DNA of 64,000 nt from Clostridium sp. Marseille-P299 (GCF_900078195.1 NZ_FJVE01000007.1:558001-622000), one strand, 5' to 3'; shown: positions 1-9,693, numbered from the stretch's first letter. Notes: generated by a model from the sequence alone, not told the origin. Numbers and translations are program-made.

Positions 1-1
1 T

Positions 2-700
2 TTTATTGAGTTAAATATGAATATGCCACAATATCAATTAGAACAAATCGATGTTAAAAAATTAAATAAGATTCGTAAAAGAGAGAATATCTTTTTTACG
101 ATTCATCTAGATGAAAATCTAAATGTTGCTGACTTTAATCCCTTAGTGTCAAAGGCATATTTGGATACAGTTAAATTTACGATTCAACTTGCAAAACAAA
201 TCGAAGCACCAATTCTAAATATGCATATGTCGGAAGGTGTTTATTTTACCTTGCCTGATAAAAGAGTGTATTTATTTGAACAATACATAGAATCGTATAG
301 GAAAAGTTTATTTGAGTTTAGAAATATGTGTGAGAAAGAAATTGGTCATACAGACATTAAAATTTGTATTGAAAATACAATCGGATATAAAGGGTTTTCT
401 AAATCTGGAATTGAGTATTTATTAGAAAGTCCTGTGTTTGCGCTAACGTATGACGTGGGGCATGATCATTGCATTGGTTATAAGGATGAAGAATTTATAA
501 AAAAGAATATTAAGCGATTGGTACATATGCATCTGCATGATGCTTTAGAGAATAAGAATCATCTATCATTAGGTGACGGGGATGTTAATATTCGTGAGAA
601 GTTAATGTTAGCGAAAGAATGGGACTGTAATGTTGTGCTTGAAACAAAAACGATTCAAGGCCTAGAGCTATCAGCGTCGAGACTGTCAATATACAACTAG
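2..700 (+). CDS. Sugar-phosphate isomerase/epimerase-like TIM-barrel protein, 5' end missing
   Basis: The reading frame is open from the first bases of the window; residues before the first Met (FIELN) already look like coding sequence, so the true start lies outside and the Met at 17 is probably internal. What remains is about 230 residues of an AP-endonuclease-2/xylose-isomerase-like TIM barrel. Candidate metal ligands appear in the usual order: Glu in CIENT, Asp/His in TYDVGHDH, His in HMHLHD and Glu in VLETK. Family members isomerise or epimerise sugars or act as endonuclease IV; the short barrel and lack of endonuclease IV signatures favour the sugar enzyme, but the substrate cannot be read. 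No downstream partner is evident; the next gene has its own leader. Confidence 0.75.
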   Translation, partial: FIELNMNMPQYQLEQIDVKKLNKIRKRENIFFTIHLDENLNVADFNPLVSKAYLDTVKFTIQLAKQIEAPILNMHMSEGVYFTLPDKRVYLFEQYIESYRKSLFEFRNMCEKEIGHTDIKICIENTIGYKGFSKSGIEYLLESPVFALTYDVGHDHCIGYKDEEFIKKNIKRLVHMHLHDALENKNHLSLGDGDVNIREKLMLAKEWDCNVVLETKTIQGLELSASRLSIYN

Positions 701-899
701 AATCATAAAGATGAAATATTGAGGGATAAGATTCATTGTAGTGTACACATATAGAAAATAAATGAAACCTATAACCAAGGTGACTCGTCTAATGTATACA
801 AAATTAATCTAACCTAATCAAGATATCTCTCACTTCTTCAAGTGAAGGATGGAATGGATTGTTTCAGTTGGTAGACAGAGAAGGAGAAGGATGAGAGCA

Positions 900-2774
900 A
901 TGATGAAGAAATATAAATTATTGATGTTACTAGTGGTTATAGGTGTTATTTTCACTGCATGTACTAAAATTAATTTTAACTTTCAAGATAAGAATTGGGA
1001 AGTACTTAGTGTGGAAATAACAGAAAACAGTAATGGGATGAAGAGAACTTTAAATGACCTTGAAAGTGATGAAGTATTAAAACAATTATATGATTTGGAG
1101 TTTCAAAGAGCACGAGCATCGAAGCAGAATGAGGATGCTAAATTTATTTTGAATCTAAATATTATAGATTCATCCAATGAAGGTGAAACGATAGATATAA
1201 TATCGGAAGATACAATCAGTTATGAAGGTGATATCTATAAAGCTAGTAATGGAACTTTTGATCTTGAATTTTTACAAGATTTATTTTGTGTAGAAAGTAA
1301 ATATAATGACGTGAACTCTTTAGAAGGCATAACTCTGACCACAGAGCAAGAGATTTATGCAAATGAGGTTGAGTCGATAAAACTTGAGTTTAATAATAAA
1401 CGTTCAAATCAGTTTACCTTTGGTAAAGAAATTAATTTAGAAGTTGAAGAAGATGGGATATGGTATCAGGTATTTCCGTCTGGTGATTTAGCATGGAATG
1501 ATATTGGAATCATTTTAAATGGTAACTCAACAATGGAAGAGGTAATATCACTATCTGCTTATAATAATTATTTGATGAATGGTCATTATCGTTTTGTAAA
1601 GTCAGTATATATGCAAGAAGAGGAAAAGACGAGTGCCTATGTTTTAGCTGCGGAATTCTATGTAAAAGGAGAAGTTACAGGAGATGAAAACGCAGAAGTA
1701 GAAAATGCAAAAGAAGAGAACACAAAAGAAAACATAAAAGGAGAAGTTGCAGAAGAAGAAAATATAAAAGATAAAAACATAGAAAAAAGCACGAATGAAA
1801 AAAACACAGAAGAAGGGAAAGAAAGCTTAGATAAGCAGCCAGAGGATTTTTATCTAGAACTAGACAGTAACGAATATATTTATGATTTGTCATTAGATTC
1901 ACAAGAAATATTTTATACTGTTTATAATAATACTGGTAAAACAGCTAGTTATGTAGCTGTACCAAAGCTTGAAAAGAAGACAGAGAATGGATGGGAAGAG
2001 GTAAATTGTACTGCAGGATTTTGTGGGACACCGGATTCTTTAGAAGATAAGAGAAGGGGAAGTATCGATCTTTCTTGGTTTTCAGATTTAACAGAAGGAA
2101 ATTACCGTCTCTCGTATAATGTTAATAAATCCAGTTATAAAAGTGTTACAGTATCCGATGAATTTATATTAAAAACGAAGCTTAACAACGAGACAATTAT
2201 TGATGAACCTGATAGAAATAAAATAAAATTTGCCAAACCTGTGATTTATCTATACCCAGAAACAGAAAGGAACATTCAAGTAAAGCTAGACTTAAAAGGA
2301 GAGTTATTTGTATCCTACCCAGATTACGTGGATGGGTGGAAAGTCACAGCAAAACCTGATGGAACCATAATGAATTCTAGGGATGGCTTAGAATATTCTT
2401 ATTTATTTTGGGAGGCAATTACACAAAACGAATTTGATATGAGTAAAGGTTTTGTTGTTGCTGGCAAGGATACAAAAGATTTTTTACAAGAAAAGCTCTC
2501 TTATCTTGGTTTGACGCCAAAAGAGTACAATGAATTTATTGTATATTGGTTACCTCTTATGCAAAATAATGCATATAATTTAATTACATTTCAAGATGAA
2601 AGTTACACCGATAGTGCAAAATTAAGCATCTTTCCAGAACCAGATAGTATATTACGTGTATTTATGGTTTATAAACCGCTTAACCATTGGATTGACATAG
2701 AGGAACAGGAACTTCAAACATTTGAACGAACTGGATTTTCTGTAATTGAATGGGGCGGAACACAGATTAATTGA
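900..2774 (+). CDS. Large surface lipoprotein with two Ig-like regions and an acidic linker
   Basis: Starts at the ATG behind GAGAAGG; in-frame ATGs at 849 and 891 have worse spacing. The N-terminus is a lipoprotein signal (MMKKYKLLMLL..., lipobox FTAC), so the protein should be anchored outside the membrane. After a helical N-terminal stretch come two regions that look like bacterial Ig-like domains, around residues 150-250 and 320-430, each containing a phrase of the type 'YRF/YRL' near its end. They are separated by a Glu/Lys/Asn-rich low-complexity linker of about 60 residues. The C-terminal 170 residues begin with KPVIYLYPE, a motif I recognise from uncharacterised Firmicutes proteins. 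The function is unknown; binding or structural roles at the cell surface are inference only. It is monocistronic with its own terminator. Confidence 0.7.
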   Translation: MMKKYKLLMLLVVIGVIFTACTKINFNFQDKNWEVLSVEITENSNGMKRTLNDLESDEVLKQLYDLEFQRARASKQNEDAKFILNLNIIDSSNEGETIDIISEDTISYEGDIYKASNGTFDLEFLQDLFCVESKYNDVNSLEGITLTTEQEIYANEVESIKLEFNNKRSNQFTFGKEINLEVEEDGIWYQVFPSGDLAWNDIGIILNGNSTMEEVISLSAYNNYLMNGHYRFVKSVYMQEEEKTSAYVLAAEFYVKGEVTGDENAEVENAKEENTKENIKGEVAEEENIKDKNIEKSTNEKNTEEGKESLDKQPEDFYLELDSNEYIYDLSLDSQEIFYTVYNNTGKTASYVAVPKLEKKTENGWEEVNCTAGFCGTPDSLEDKRRGSIDLSWFSDLTEGNYRLSYNVNKSSYKSVTVSDEFILKTKLNNETIIDEPDRNKIKFAKPVIYLYPETERNIQVKLDLKGELFVSYPDYVDGWKVTAKPDGTIMNSRDGLEYSYLFWEAITQNEFDMSKGFVVAGKDTKDFLQEKLSYLGLTPKEYNEFIVYWLPLMQNNAYNLITFQDESYTDSAKLSIFPEPDSILRVFMVYKPLNHWIDIEEQELQTFERTGFSVIEWGGTQIN

Positions 2775-2781
2775 TAAAATA

Positions 2782-2846
2782 AAACAGCAAGAAACTTTAA
2801 AAAGCTTAATTTAGAACGTTTTTAAAGTTTTAAGCTGTTTTTTATT
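2782..2846 (+). terminator. Intrinsic terminator of the lipoprotein gene
   Basis: A long hairpin whose arms are AAACAGCAAGAAACTTTAAA (2782-2801) and its near-complement ending in GCTGTTT (2834-2840), followed by TTTTTTATTT. It lies directly after the lipoprotein stop codon. Confidence 0.85.
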
Positions 2847-3006
2847 TAAAATTTAAAATGATAAAATAATATGTTTGAAAATTATGGAAAATGGTGATAT
2901 GATAAAATACATAACTGAATTTTTAAACTGATTATTTTAAATTTATTTATTTTAATAAAATATTATATTATATAAACATTTGAAACAATATGCTGAAGGT
3001 GATGTT

Positions 3007-4584
3007 ATGAAAAAAGAAAATCGTATTATTATTAAACAATTAGAGTTAATGAAAGTAGAAAGTACTTTTACGAAAGAAATGCTTTCATTAACAGAACAAC
3101 TATTAGAGAATGCTAGAAGGGATGGCGACACCTACAGTGAAGTTGTTTCACTTTATTATACATCATTGTATTACTATAAAACTGGAAATTTGGAATTAAG
3201 TTTAAAGCCTGTTACGTTAGCGAATGAGCTTAGTGAGAAAAATAAATTCTTAAATTATTACGTAATTACAAGTAATCTACTTGGAGTTATTTATAATTCT
3301 ATTTCAGAAGAATTCTGGGGATTAGAGTATTTACTAAAAGGTTTTTATGTTAGTAAGGATATGAAAAATGATGATTTGACGAGCCGTATCTTAAATAATA
3401 TTGGAGATATGTTTCATGAACTAGGTGATTACAAAGAAGCTTATAACTATCTTATAAGAGCAAAGGAATACAAAGAAAAAGTTGAAAATTATAAGGACGA
3501 CGCTTATTCTACGATAGTAATGAATTTAATCGAAAATGCTATTTTATTAGAGAAAGATGATGAAGTAATTAGCTATATGGAGGAAATAGAGCCTACTTTA
3601 TCAAATGAAGATCGTGAAATTTTACGCGCTATTATTGTATCCAAAGAAGTTATCTATAGTTTTGGGCTGGGTGACATTAGTAAAGCGAAAGAAGGAATTC
3701 AATATCTTCTAGAAAGAGTTTTGAAATACACAGAATACACTCATGCCTTTAATGCGCTTATGAGGGTGCGTCAAGTAATTTTCCAGTTAGGAGATAGAAA
3801 ACTAGGAGATACATATATTAATGTTTTGAAAATGCTTGCTCAAGATATTGATGATGTTAATTACACAGCTAAATATCAAGATATCCTAGTTGAATATTAT
3901 GAAGTTATTGGAGATAAGCAGCAGTGGCATGAGGCATTAGAAGAATATTATCGTTTTAACCATGAGAATGTGATAACACGTAAAAATAATTTTAGTAAAA
4001 GTCTCATAGCTAAGATAGAGTTGGAACGAGCAGTACATGAACATTATGAAATTTTAAAAAGAAATAGAATATTAGAGATTCTGTCTGAAGTGGATGATTT
4101 AACAGGTGTCTACAATAGAAGAACTTTAGAAAAGCGCGTTTTTGATAGTTTAGCGGAAGTTAATGATTCTTTTTATGCTATGCTAATTATAGATGTAGAT
4201 CATTTTAAAATAGTAAATGATAGCCATGGACATATTTTAGGTGATAAACTTTTACGTAAAATGGGGACATTGCTTAAAGAGAGTTTTCATGAAAATTCCA
4301 TTGTCGGAAGAATTGGTGGAGATGAATTTGTAGTTTTTATCGATCATATTGGAACGGATTTAGCATCCGCAATAAAAAATGTTGAATCACAAGTAGAGGA
4401 TTTTCAAGAAAAGGTACGTAAAGTCAAGCTATCCGATAAGCAAAGTATACTTTCTGTAAGTATAGGGATAACGGTGGAAAAGGATAGAAAAAAATCCTTT
4501 AAATTTCTTTATAGTAATGCGGATACTGCCCTGTACGAAGCAAAAAATAGAGGAAGAAATTGTTATGTGTATCATGAAGTGTAG
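3007..4584 (+). CDS. TPR-repeat diguanylate cyclase (GGDEF)
   Basis: Predicted to make cyclic di-GMP from two GTP. The start is the ATG at 3007 behind GAAGGTG rather than an upstream TTG at 2980. Residues about 20-330 are helical with tetratricopeptide character (for example LNNIGDMFHELGDYKEAYNY), giving a cytoplasmic sensory or protein-binding half. The last 170 residues are a GGDEF domain with DDLTGVYNRR, DVDHFKIVND and an intact GGDEF motif at about residues 437-441. No RxxD inhibitory site is visible five residues before GGDEF, so product inhibition may be weak. There is no membrane segment. The same architecture is common in Lachnospiraceae; the signal is unknown. Confidence 0.88.
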   Translation: MKKENRIIIKQLELMKVESTFTKEMLSLTEQLLENARRDGDTYSEVVSLYYTSLYYYKTGNLELSLKPVTLANELSEKNKFLNYYVITSNLLGVIYNSISEEFWGLEYLLKGFYVSKDMKNDDLTSRILNNIGDMFHELGDYKEAYNYLIRAKEYKEKVENYKDDAYSTIVMNLIENAILLEKDDEVISYMEEIEPTLSNEDREILRAIIVSKEVIYSFGLGDISKAKEGIQYLLERVLKYTEYTHAFNALMRVRQVIFQLGDRKLGDTYINVLKMLAQDIDDVNYTAKYQDILVEYYEVIGDKQQWHEALEEYYRFNHENVITRKNNFSKSLIAKIELERAVHEHYEILKRNRILEILSEVDDLTGVYNRRTLEKRVFDSLAEVNDSFYAMLIIDVDHFKIVNDSHGHILGDKLLRKMGTLLKESFHENSIVGRIGGDEFVVFIDHIGTDLASAIKNVESQVEDFQEKVRKVKLSDKQSILSVSIGITVEKDRKKSFKFLYSNADTALYEAKNRGRNCYVYHEV

Positions 4585-4745
4585 CCAATACCTAATAGTT
4601 AATGAATAAGCTTCCGTTGTTTTGCAGGTAACCGTTTCTTAGGGTAGGAATGTATTTGTTGGCATATGGTTTTTGAAAATTTAGTATCCAGTATTATACC
4701 AGCACAGGGAATTAAGGAATTAAACTTTATTTTTTTCAAAAGTGA

Positions 4746-4800
4746 AGTGCATCTTCAAATATTAGCTATACTCTATCTAATATTTGAGATGCACTTTTTG
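4746..4800. terminator. Shared terminator between the cyclase and P450 genes
   Basis: A near-perfect 20-bp stem (AGTGCATCTTCAAATATTAG at 4746-4765 with its complement at 4777-4797) followed on the plus strand by TTTTTGTTAATTT. It lies between two convergent genes and the stem can serve both directions, with the better U-tract for the plus-strand cyclase transcript. Confidence 0.8.
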
Positions 4801-6051
4801 TTAATTTATTGGCTTTACATTGTTTATAATAAATCCGCTTTTTGGGTACGTAGGAATTTTAGAAAAATCAAAGTTTAAATCTTGGTTTGGAACATTATAT
4901 TTTATTTTGTTTGCAAGAAAATCCAAAGTTACTTTCATTAGTTCTATGGTAATCCCTTCACCTGGGCATCGGTGACCAGTAGTAGAATCACCGCCTCCTT
5001 GTGGGATAAATTCATAGGTATATCCATGAAAGTCTCTAAATCGTTCTGGTTGAAATATATTCGGCTCTTTCCAAATCCCAGGATCATGATTTATCCCATA
5101 AATATCTAATAAAACCATCTCATTTTTCTTAAAATAATAATCATTCCAAGTAAAATCTGTCTTAACTTTTGCACCTAAAAATGGTGTGAAAGGATAGAAG
5201 CGTCTAACTTCTTGAACAAACATCTCTCTTTGTTTATCTTTTGTTAAATCACTGATAGAACTTTTATGTTCATATAAAGCTAGCGCCATAAACGATATAT
5301 AAATAGATATTGCCACTATGGGACGAATAAGATTGATAAGTTCAATAGCGGCCATATTTAATTCTAACAAATTTCCATTGATATCTTTGAAGAAGGCCAT
5401 CGCATAAAGAGGAGTATCTTCTGGAACTTTGCGTTTTTTATCTCGGACCTCCTGTATTATAGAGCCGATCCAAATCTCAGTTTTCGTTCTTGCTTTTCTA
5501 CCTTTCCAATGTCTTGGACCAATCGCGCCAAATGCATCAACCATTGAAAAAAATTCTTCTGCTTTATCTTTTACCTCTGATTCATTTAAAGATATACCTG
5601 CCCATAAGCAAGCGGATTTACATAAAACCTCTTTCGATTCTTTCAAGATATTTATTTCAGAAGCTTGTTCCCATCGACTGATTAAAGAATCCCACTCTTT
5701 CGCTACGATTTTACTTAAATCATTTTGGTTATTTTGAGAAGTGAGTGCGTTAAAAAGAGATTTGCGGTGTAAATGTGCTCCACCATCCATCCCTTGAACT
5801 GCATTCTCACCGAATAATGATTTTTGAATTCTTACTGGTGTAACACCATGGCGTATAAAATGAGTTGAGTCATAAAAAATCTTAGCTGCATCTTTGCCAG
5901 TGATACAAGTGATTTTTTTACCCAATAAATGTGTCTTAAATATATCGGTATTATATTTTTCAGTTCTGTTTTTTATAAAGAAATATCCTTCTTTTAATAA
6001 TGCTAGAGTATTGTCGATTCCAGGATCTTGAGGGATTTGTTTTAAAGGCAT
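4801..6051 (-). CDS. Cytochrome P450 of the CYP152 (fatty-acid peroxygenase) type
   Basis: At 416 residues it matches CYP152 enzymes such as Bacillus subtilis YbdT, which use hydrogen peroxide rather than a reductase to hydroxylate fatty acids at the alpha or beta carbon. Seen in the sequence: the heme-binding loop FIPQGGGD...GHRCPGEG with Cys362 as thiolate ligand, and Arg243-Pro244 in LIRPIVAIS, where ordinary P450s have the acid-alcohol pair. Arg-Pro is the hallmark of the peroxygenase group because Arg holds the fatty-acid carboxylate. There is no fused reductase and no redox partner nearby, as expected. The start follows AGAAGGACAT. In an anaerobe the likely job is lipid modification or peroxide disposal; that is inference. 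Confidence 0.9.
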   Translation of the reverse strand: MPLKQIPQDPGIDNTLALLKEGYFFIKNRTEKYNTDIFKTHLLGKKITCITGKDAAKIFYDSTHFIRHGVTPVRIQKSLFGENAVQGMDGGAHLHRKSLFNALTSQNNQNDLSKIVAKEWDSLISRWEQASEINILKESKEVLCKSACLWAGISLNESEVKDKAEEFFSMVDAFGAIGPRHWKGRKARTKTEIWIGSIIQEVRDKKRKVPEDTPLYAMAFFKDINGNLLELNMAAIELINLIRPIVAISIYISFMALALYEHKSSISDLTKDKQREMFVQEVRRFYPFTPFLGAKVKTDFTWNDYYFKKNEMVLLDIYGINHDPGIWKEPNIFQPERFRDFHGYTYEFIPQGGGDSTTGHRCPGEGITIELMKVTLDFLANKIKYNVPNQDLNFDFSKIPTYPKSGFIINNVKPIN

Positions 6052-6331
6052 ATCGATATGTCCTTCTTTCTATTAAATATTATTATTTACTATATCCTAG
6101 AAGTTTTAAAATATACAATCGATGTTTATAGATAAATTTTGGAATTAAGTAAATGTAAGAGTAAGCACATATAAAATCATGTGAATATAAAATTAAGTAA
6201 ATGCAAAATTAAGTAAATACAAAATTAAGAATAACCTCTTAGCTTTAAAATAGAAAAGATAGAGATTTAATCATGGGAAAGCAAGGATTATAGCATGTGT
6301 ATTCAAGAAAAGTGTTATATAAAAAAGAATC

Positions 6332-6368
6332 TAACATAAATTGTTAAAAAAACTAACATATATTGTTA
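6332..6368. promoter_or_regulatory. Two identical-type palindromes upstream of the ABC-importer promoter
   Basis: TAACATAAATTGTTA (6332-6346) and TAACATATATTGTTA (6354-6368) are 15-bp palindromes differing at one central base. Their centres are 22 bp apart, two helical turns, and the second ends 8 bp before the -35 box. This is the layout expected for a dimeric activator or repressor. The regulator is not identifiable. Confidence 0.55.
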
Positions 6369-6376
6369 AAAAGTAA

Positions 6377-6405
6377 TTGACATTTTACAAAACGGGTGTT
6401 ACAAT
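6377..6405 (+). promoter_or_regulatory. SigmaA-type promoter of the amino-acid ABC importer operon
   Basis: TTGACA at 6377-6382, a 17-bp spacer and TACAAT at 6400-6405. It is the best promoter in the 660-bp gap before the operon and predicts an untranslated leader of about 300 bases. The 5' part of the gap (6125-6235) holds loose copies of an AAATTAAGTAAATGC-like 16-mer and no gene. Confidence 0.75.
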
Positions 6406-6476
6406 CTGAAATAAATTTAATATAATAATTCATATAGAAATAGTATGAATTAAAAAGAAAAAAGAGATGAAAAGAG

Positions 6477-6538
6477 AGATAGAAAATATATATCATTCTA
6501 AAAAATTTGAGATACATTTTCTATCTTAATTTTTTATT
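6477..6538 (+). terminator. Attenuator-like hairpin inside the ABC-importer leader
   Basis: AGATAGAAAAT (6477-6487) pairs with ATTTTCTATCT (6516-6526), with further imperfect pairing inside, and is followed by TAATTTTTTATT. It lies about 65 bases after the predicted transcription start and 180 bases before the first start codon, so it could end transcription early. No known riboswitch or T-box is recognisable in the short stretch before it. Confidence 0.5.
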
Positions 6539-6714
6539 CTGATGTTGTAACAGAATGGGAGGAAATATGAACAGAATAAAATGCGAACAGCATAAAATAC
6601 GAACAGAATCGAATATTCTTATGTGAAATACCAAGAAAGATTTTTTATGCGAGATTTTGTTGTTAATGTTTTTATGTGAGTTTTACATAGAATTAGAGGG
6701 GGAGAGGCGTTCAT

Positions 6715-7374
6715 ATGAATTACGATTTTATGATTAAGCATATACCTATGTATGTAGAGGCTGCGAAACTTACCCTTTACATTGGTTTTATAGGTATTAT
6801 AATTTCAATTTTTATTGGATTATTGCTTAGTGTTATTAGATATTATAAAGTGCCAGTTTTAAGTAAGATAGCAGGAGCATATATCGAATTATCAAGAAAT
6901 ACCCCTTTGTTAATTCAACTTTTCTTCTTATATTTTGGCCTTCCACAGTTGGGAATTAAATTAAGCTCAGTTACTTGCGCGGTGATTGGTCTTTCATTTT
7001 TAGGAAGTAGTTATATGGCGGAAGCTTTTCGAAGTGGTTTTGAAGCAACTAGCAATTCACAAATTGAATCAGGGATTAGTATTGGACTTAATACGAGACA
7101 GTTAATACGGTATGTTATTTTACCACAGGCATTTTCAGTTGCAGTTCCATCAATTAGTGCGAATATTATTTTCTTACTAAAAGAAACATCCGTATTTAGT
7201 GCGGTTGCACTTGCAGATTTAATGTTTGTAGCAAAGGATTTAATTGGTTTGTATTATAAAACAGATGAAGCATTGTTTATGCTAGTCATATCTTATTTGA
7301 TTATTTTACTTCCAATCTCTTTGATACTATCCTACATTGAGAGGAGGGTGCGATTTGCTGAGTTTGGGAATTAG
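6715..7374 (+). CDS. Polar amino-acid ABC transporter permease (first of two)
   Basis: A 219-residue HisM/GlnP-type inner-membrane permease. It has about five hydrophobic segments and the cytoplasmic EAA loop (ESGISIGLN...YVILPQAF) that docks on the ATPase, plus the ELSRNTPLLIQLFF phrase typical of the family. The start follows GGGGGAGAGGCG. It is the first gene of a four-gene operon (permease, permease, ATPase, binding lipoprotein) and overlaps the next gene by 20 bp, suggesting coupled translation of a heterodimeric permease pair. Confidence 0.9.
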   Translation: MNYDFMIKHIPMYVEAAKLTLYIGFIGIIISIFIGLLLSVIRYYKVPVLSKIAGAYIELSRNTPLLIQLFFLYFGLPQLGIKLSSVTCAVIGLSFLGSSYMAEAFRSGFEATSNSQIESGISIGLNTRQLIRYVILPQAFSVAVPSISANIIFLLKETSVFSAVALADLMFVAKDLIGLYYKTDEALFMLVISYLIILLPISLILSYIERRVRFAEFGN

Positions 7375-8032
7375 TGTTTTATTCGAAGGAAGAAACATGG
7401 AAAGACTCTTTGAAGGGTTGTTCGTTACGATTCAGATTGCTTTAATTGCAGTTTTAATTTCCTCGGTATTAGGTATTATTTTTGGAATTATTATGACATC
7501 AAAGAATATCGCAATCCGTATTCTATGTCGTTTTATTTTAGAGGCGGTTCGAATTATTCCAGTTTTGGTATGGTTGTTCATATTCTATTTTGGCGTTACT
7601 AAGTTGATTGGTATACATATTGATAGCATGGTTGTATCAATTATTGTTTTTACTATTTGGGGTACAGTTGAGATGGGAGATATTGTAAGAGGAGCTATCA
7701 CCTCGATCCCCAAACATCAAAAGGAAAGTGCAAAGGCAATCGGTTTAACCGAAATACAGATGTATCGTTATGTAATTATACCTTTAGCTGTACGTAGATT
7801 AGTACCAGCAGCGATTAATTTAATTACAAGAATGATAAAAACAACTTCTTTGGTTGTATTAATTGGAGTTGTAGAAGTACTAAAAGTGGGTCAGCAGATA
7901 ATGGATGCGTCTAGAATTACAAATCCAAGTGCACCGATATGGATATATTCCTTTATATTCTTATTATATTTTGCCCTTTGCTATCCAATATCGTTGCTAT
8001 CAAAGAAATTAGAAAAAGCATGGAATAGTTAG
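7355..8032 (+). CDS. Polar amino-acid ABC transporter permease (second of two)
   Basis: Same HisM/GlnP family as its neighbour, with the EAA loop KESAKAIGL...YVIIPLAV and the family phrase [15 protein letters not shown]. The start is taken as TTG at 7355, 8 bases after GAGGAGGG, inside the end of the upstream gene; a TTG at 7337 would leave no room for this ribosome site. It ends 11 bases before the ATPase gene. The two permeases probably form the heterodimeric channel of a cysteine/cystine- or acidic-amino-acid-type importer. Confidence 0.88.
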   Translation: MLSLGISVLFEGRNMERLFEGLFVTIQIALIAVLISSVLGIIFGIIMTSKNIAIRILCRFILEAVRIIPVLVWLFIFYFGVTKLIGIHIDSMVVSIIVFTIWGTVEMGDIVRGAITSIPKHQKESAKAIGLTEIQMYRYVIIPLAVRRLVPAAINLITRMIKTTSLVVLIGVVEVLKVGQQIMDASRITNPSAPIWIYSFIFLLYFALCYPISLLSKKLEKAWNS

Positions 8033-8043
8033 GAGGAACCATT

Positions 8044-8796
8044 ATGGCTGATGCATTGCTTCAAATTAATAATGTAACAAAACACTATGGAAATGATCCC
8101 ATTTTAAATGATATCACTCTTCATATAAAACCAGGAGAAGTAGTAGTAATCATAGGACCTTCTGGGTGTGGTAAAAGTACATTATTGCGCTGTGTAAATG
8201 GATTAGAGCAAATACAAGGTGGAGAGATTGTATTAGATGGAGAAATAATAAGTAACAAAGTAAAACGAGATACTCGTGTTAGAACCAAAATAGGAATGGT
8301 ATTTCAAAGTTATGATTTATTTCCACACATGACAATCATTGATAACATTTTGTTAGGCCCATTAAAAGTACAAAAGAGAGAAAAAGCAGAAGCCCTAGAG
8401 CAGGCGAAAAAGCTTCTTGAAAGGGTAGGATTAAAGGATAAAATAAACGCTTATCCAAGACAGCTGTCCGGTGGGCAAAAGCAAAGAGCAGCAATTGTTC
8501 GTGCTCTTTGTATGAATCCTGAAATTATGCTTTTTGATGAAGTTACTGCAGCACTCGATCCGGAAATGGTTCGTGAGGTACTTGAAGTTATTTTAGAACT
8601 TGCAAAGCAGGGGATGACAATGGCAATTGTTACACATGAAATGCAATTTGCCAAGGTGGTGGCTGACCGTATTGTCTTTATTGACGAGGGGAAAATTGTT
8701 GAGGAAGCGCCACCAGAGGAGTTTTTTAATCGCCCGAAAACAGAACGGGCAAAGAAATTTTTAAAACATTTTAATTGGGAGGATGAGCAAGTATGA
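8044..8796 (+). CDS. Polar amino-acid ABC transporter ATPase
   Basis: A 250-residue GlnQ/HisP-type ATPase. Visible motifs are Walker [10 protein letters not shown], the Q-loop [12 protein letters not shown], signature LSGGQKQR, Walker [14 protein letters not shown] and the switch His in IVTHEM. The residue after the catalytic Glu is Val where most family members have Pro (DEPTSALD); this variant leaves the catalytic residues intact. The ribosome site is TTAGGAGGAACC. It overlaps the downstream binding-protein gene by 4 bp (ATGA). Confidence 0.93.
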   Translation: MADALLQINNVTKHYGNDPILNDITLHIKPGEVVVIIGPSGCGKSTLLRCVNGLEQIQGGEIVLDGEIISNKVKRDTRVRTKIGMVFQSYDLFPHMTIIDNILLGPLKVQKREKAEALEQAKKLLERVGLKDKINAYPRQLSGGQKQRAAIVRALCMNPEIMLFDEVTAALDPEMVREVLEVILELAKQGMTMAIVTHEMQFAKVVADRIVFIDEGKIVEEAPPEEFFNRPKTERAKKFLKHFNWEDEQV

Positions 8797-9680
8797 AAAA
8801 GAGAGTAATTGCATTATTATTGACGGCTATTTTGGTTATGGGGGCATTGGTAGCGTGCGGAACGAAGGACGATGCTGTGACTGGTACTTCAGAAAGTAAG
8901 AAAGATGATAAAACAGGTACTTCTAGAATCGAACAAATTAAGAAAGATGGAAAAATAAGAATCGGTGTATTTAGTGACAAATCTCCATTTGGTTATGTAG
9001 ATGCAAATGGGGATAATCAAGGCTTTGACGTTTATATTGCAAAACGTTTTGCAAAAGATCTAATCGGTGATGAGAATGCAGTGGAATTTGTTCTTGTTGA
9101 GGCAGCAAGTCGTGTAGAATACTTAACAACAGGTAAGGTAGATATTATTTTAGCAAACTTTACAGTGACTGATGAGCGTGCAGAAGTTGTTGATTTTGCA
9201 AATCCTTACATGGTATGTGCTCTTGGTGTAGTTTCTCCAGATGGTGCGCCTATTACGAGTGCAGATGAATTTGCTGGTAAGACATTAATTGTAAACAAAG
9301 GAACAACGGCAGAGATATATTTAAGAGAGAATTATCCAGATGTTGAATTATTAGCATTTGATGAAAATACGGAAGCTTTTAATGCATTAAAGGATGGTCG
9401 TGGAGATGCACTTGTACATGACAATACGTTATTATTCGCATGGGCTCTTGAAAATGCTGGGTTTACGGTAGGTATTGAAGCTATGGGAAATCAAGATACA
9501 ATTGCACCTGCAGTAAAGAAGGGTGATACCGAATTATTAGAGTGGATTAATAAAGAATTGGAAAGTCTTGGAAAAGAAAATTTTATACATGAGGCCTATG
9601 ATGCTACTTTAAAACCAGTATACGGTGATACGGTAAATCCTGAATCTGTTGTGGTTGAAGGTGGAGTAGTGAATAATTAA
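8793..9680 (+). CDS. Amino-acid-binding lipoprotein of the ABC importer
   Basis: A 295-residue family-3 solute-binding protein. The signal peptide ends in lipobox LVAC at about residue 21, so it is tethered outside the membrane. The core has [49 protein letters not shown] and KGTTAEIYL, a pattern I associate with CjaA/PEB1-type cysteine, aspartate or glutamate binders; exact specificity is not established. It is last in the operon and is followed by a strong hairpin. Confidence 0.9.
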   Translation: MKKRVIALLLTAILVMGALVACGTKDDAVTGTSESKKDDKTGTSRIEQIKKDGKIRIGVFSDKSPFGYVDANGDNQGFDVYIAKRFAKDLIGDENAVEFVLVEAASRVEYLTTGKVDIILANFTVTDERAEVVDFANPYMVCALGVVSPDGAPITSADEFAGKTLIVNKGTTAEIYLRENYPDVELLAFDENTEAFNALKDGRGDALVHDNTLLFAWALENAGFTVGIEAMGNQDTIAPAVKKGDTELLEWINKELESLGKENFIHEAYDATLKPVYGDTVNPESVVVEGGVVNN

Positions 9681-9693
9681 GGGCAACAATAGC

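Noticed and set aside
4666..4878. 70-codon plus-strand frame after the diguanylate cyclase
   Set aside because: It runs through a perfect terminator hairpin and into the antisense of the P450 gene, and has no ribosome site.
6405..6538. T-box or amino-acid riboswitch in the importer leader
   Set aside because: Only about 65 bases precede the hairpin and no T-box sequence or known aptamer core is visible.
7337..7354. Upstream TTG start for the second permease
   Set aside because: It would place the GGAGG ribosome site inside the coding region; the TTG at 7355 is correctly spaced.
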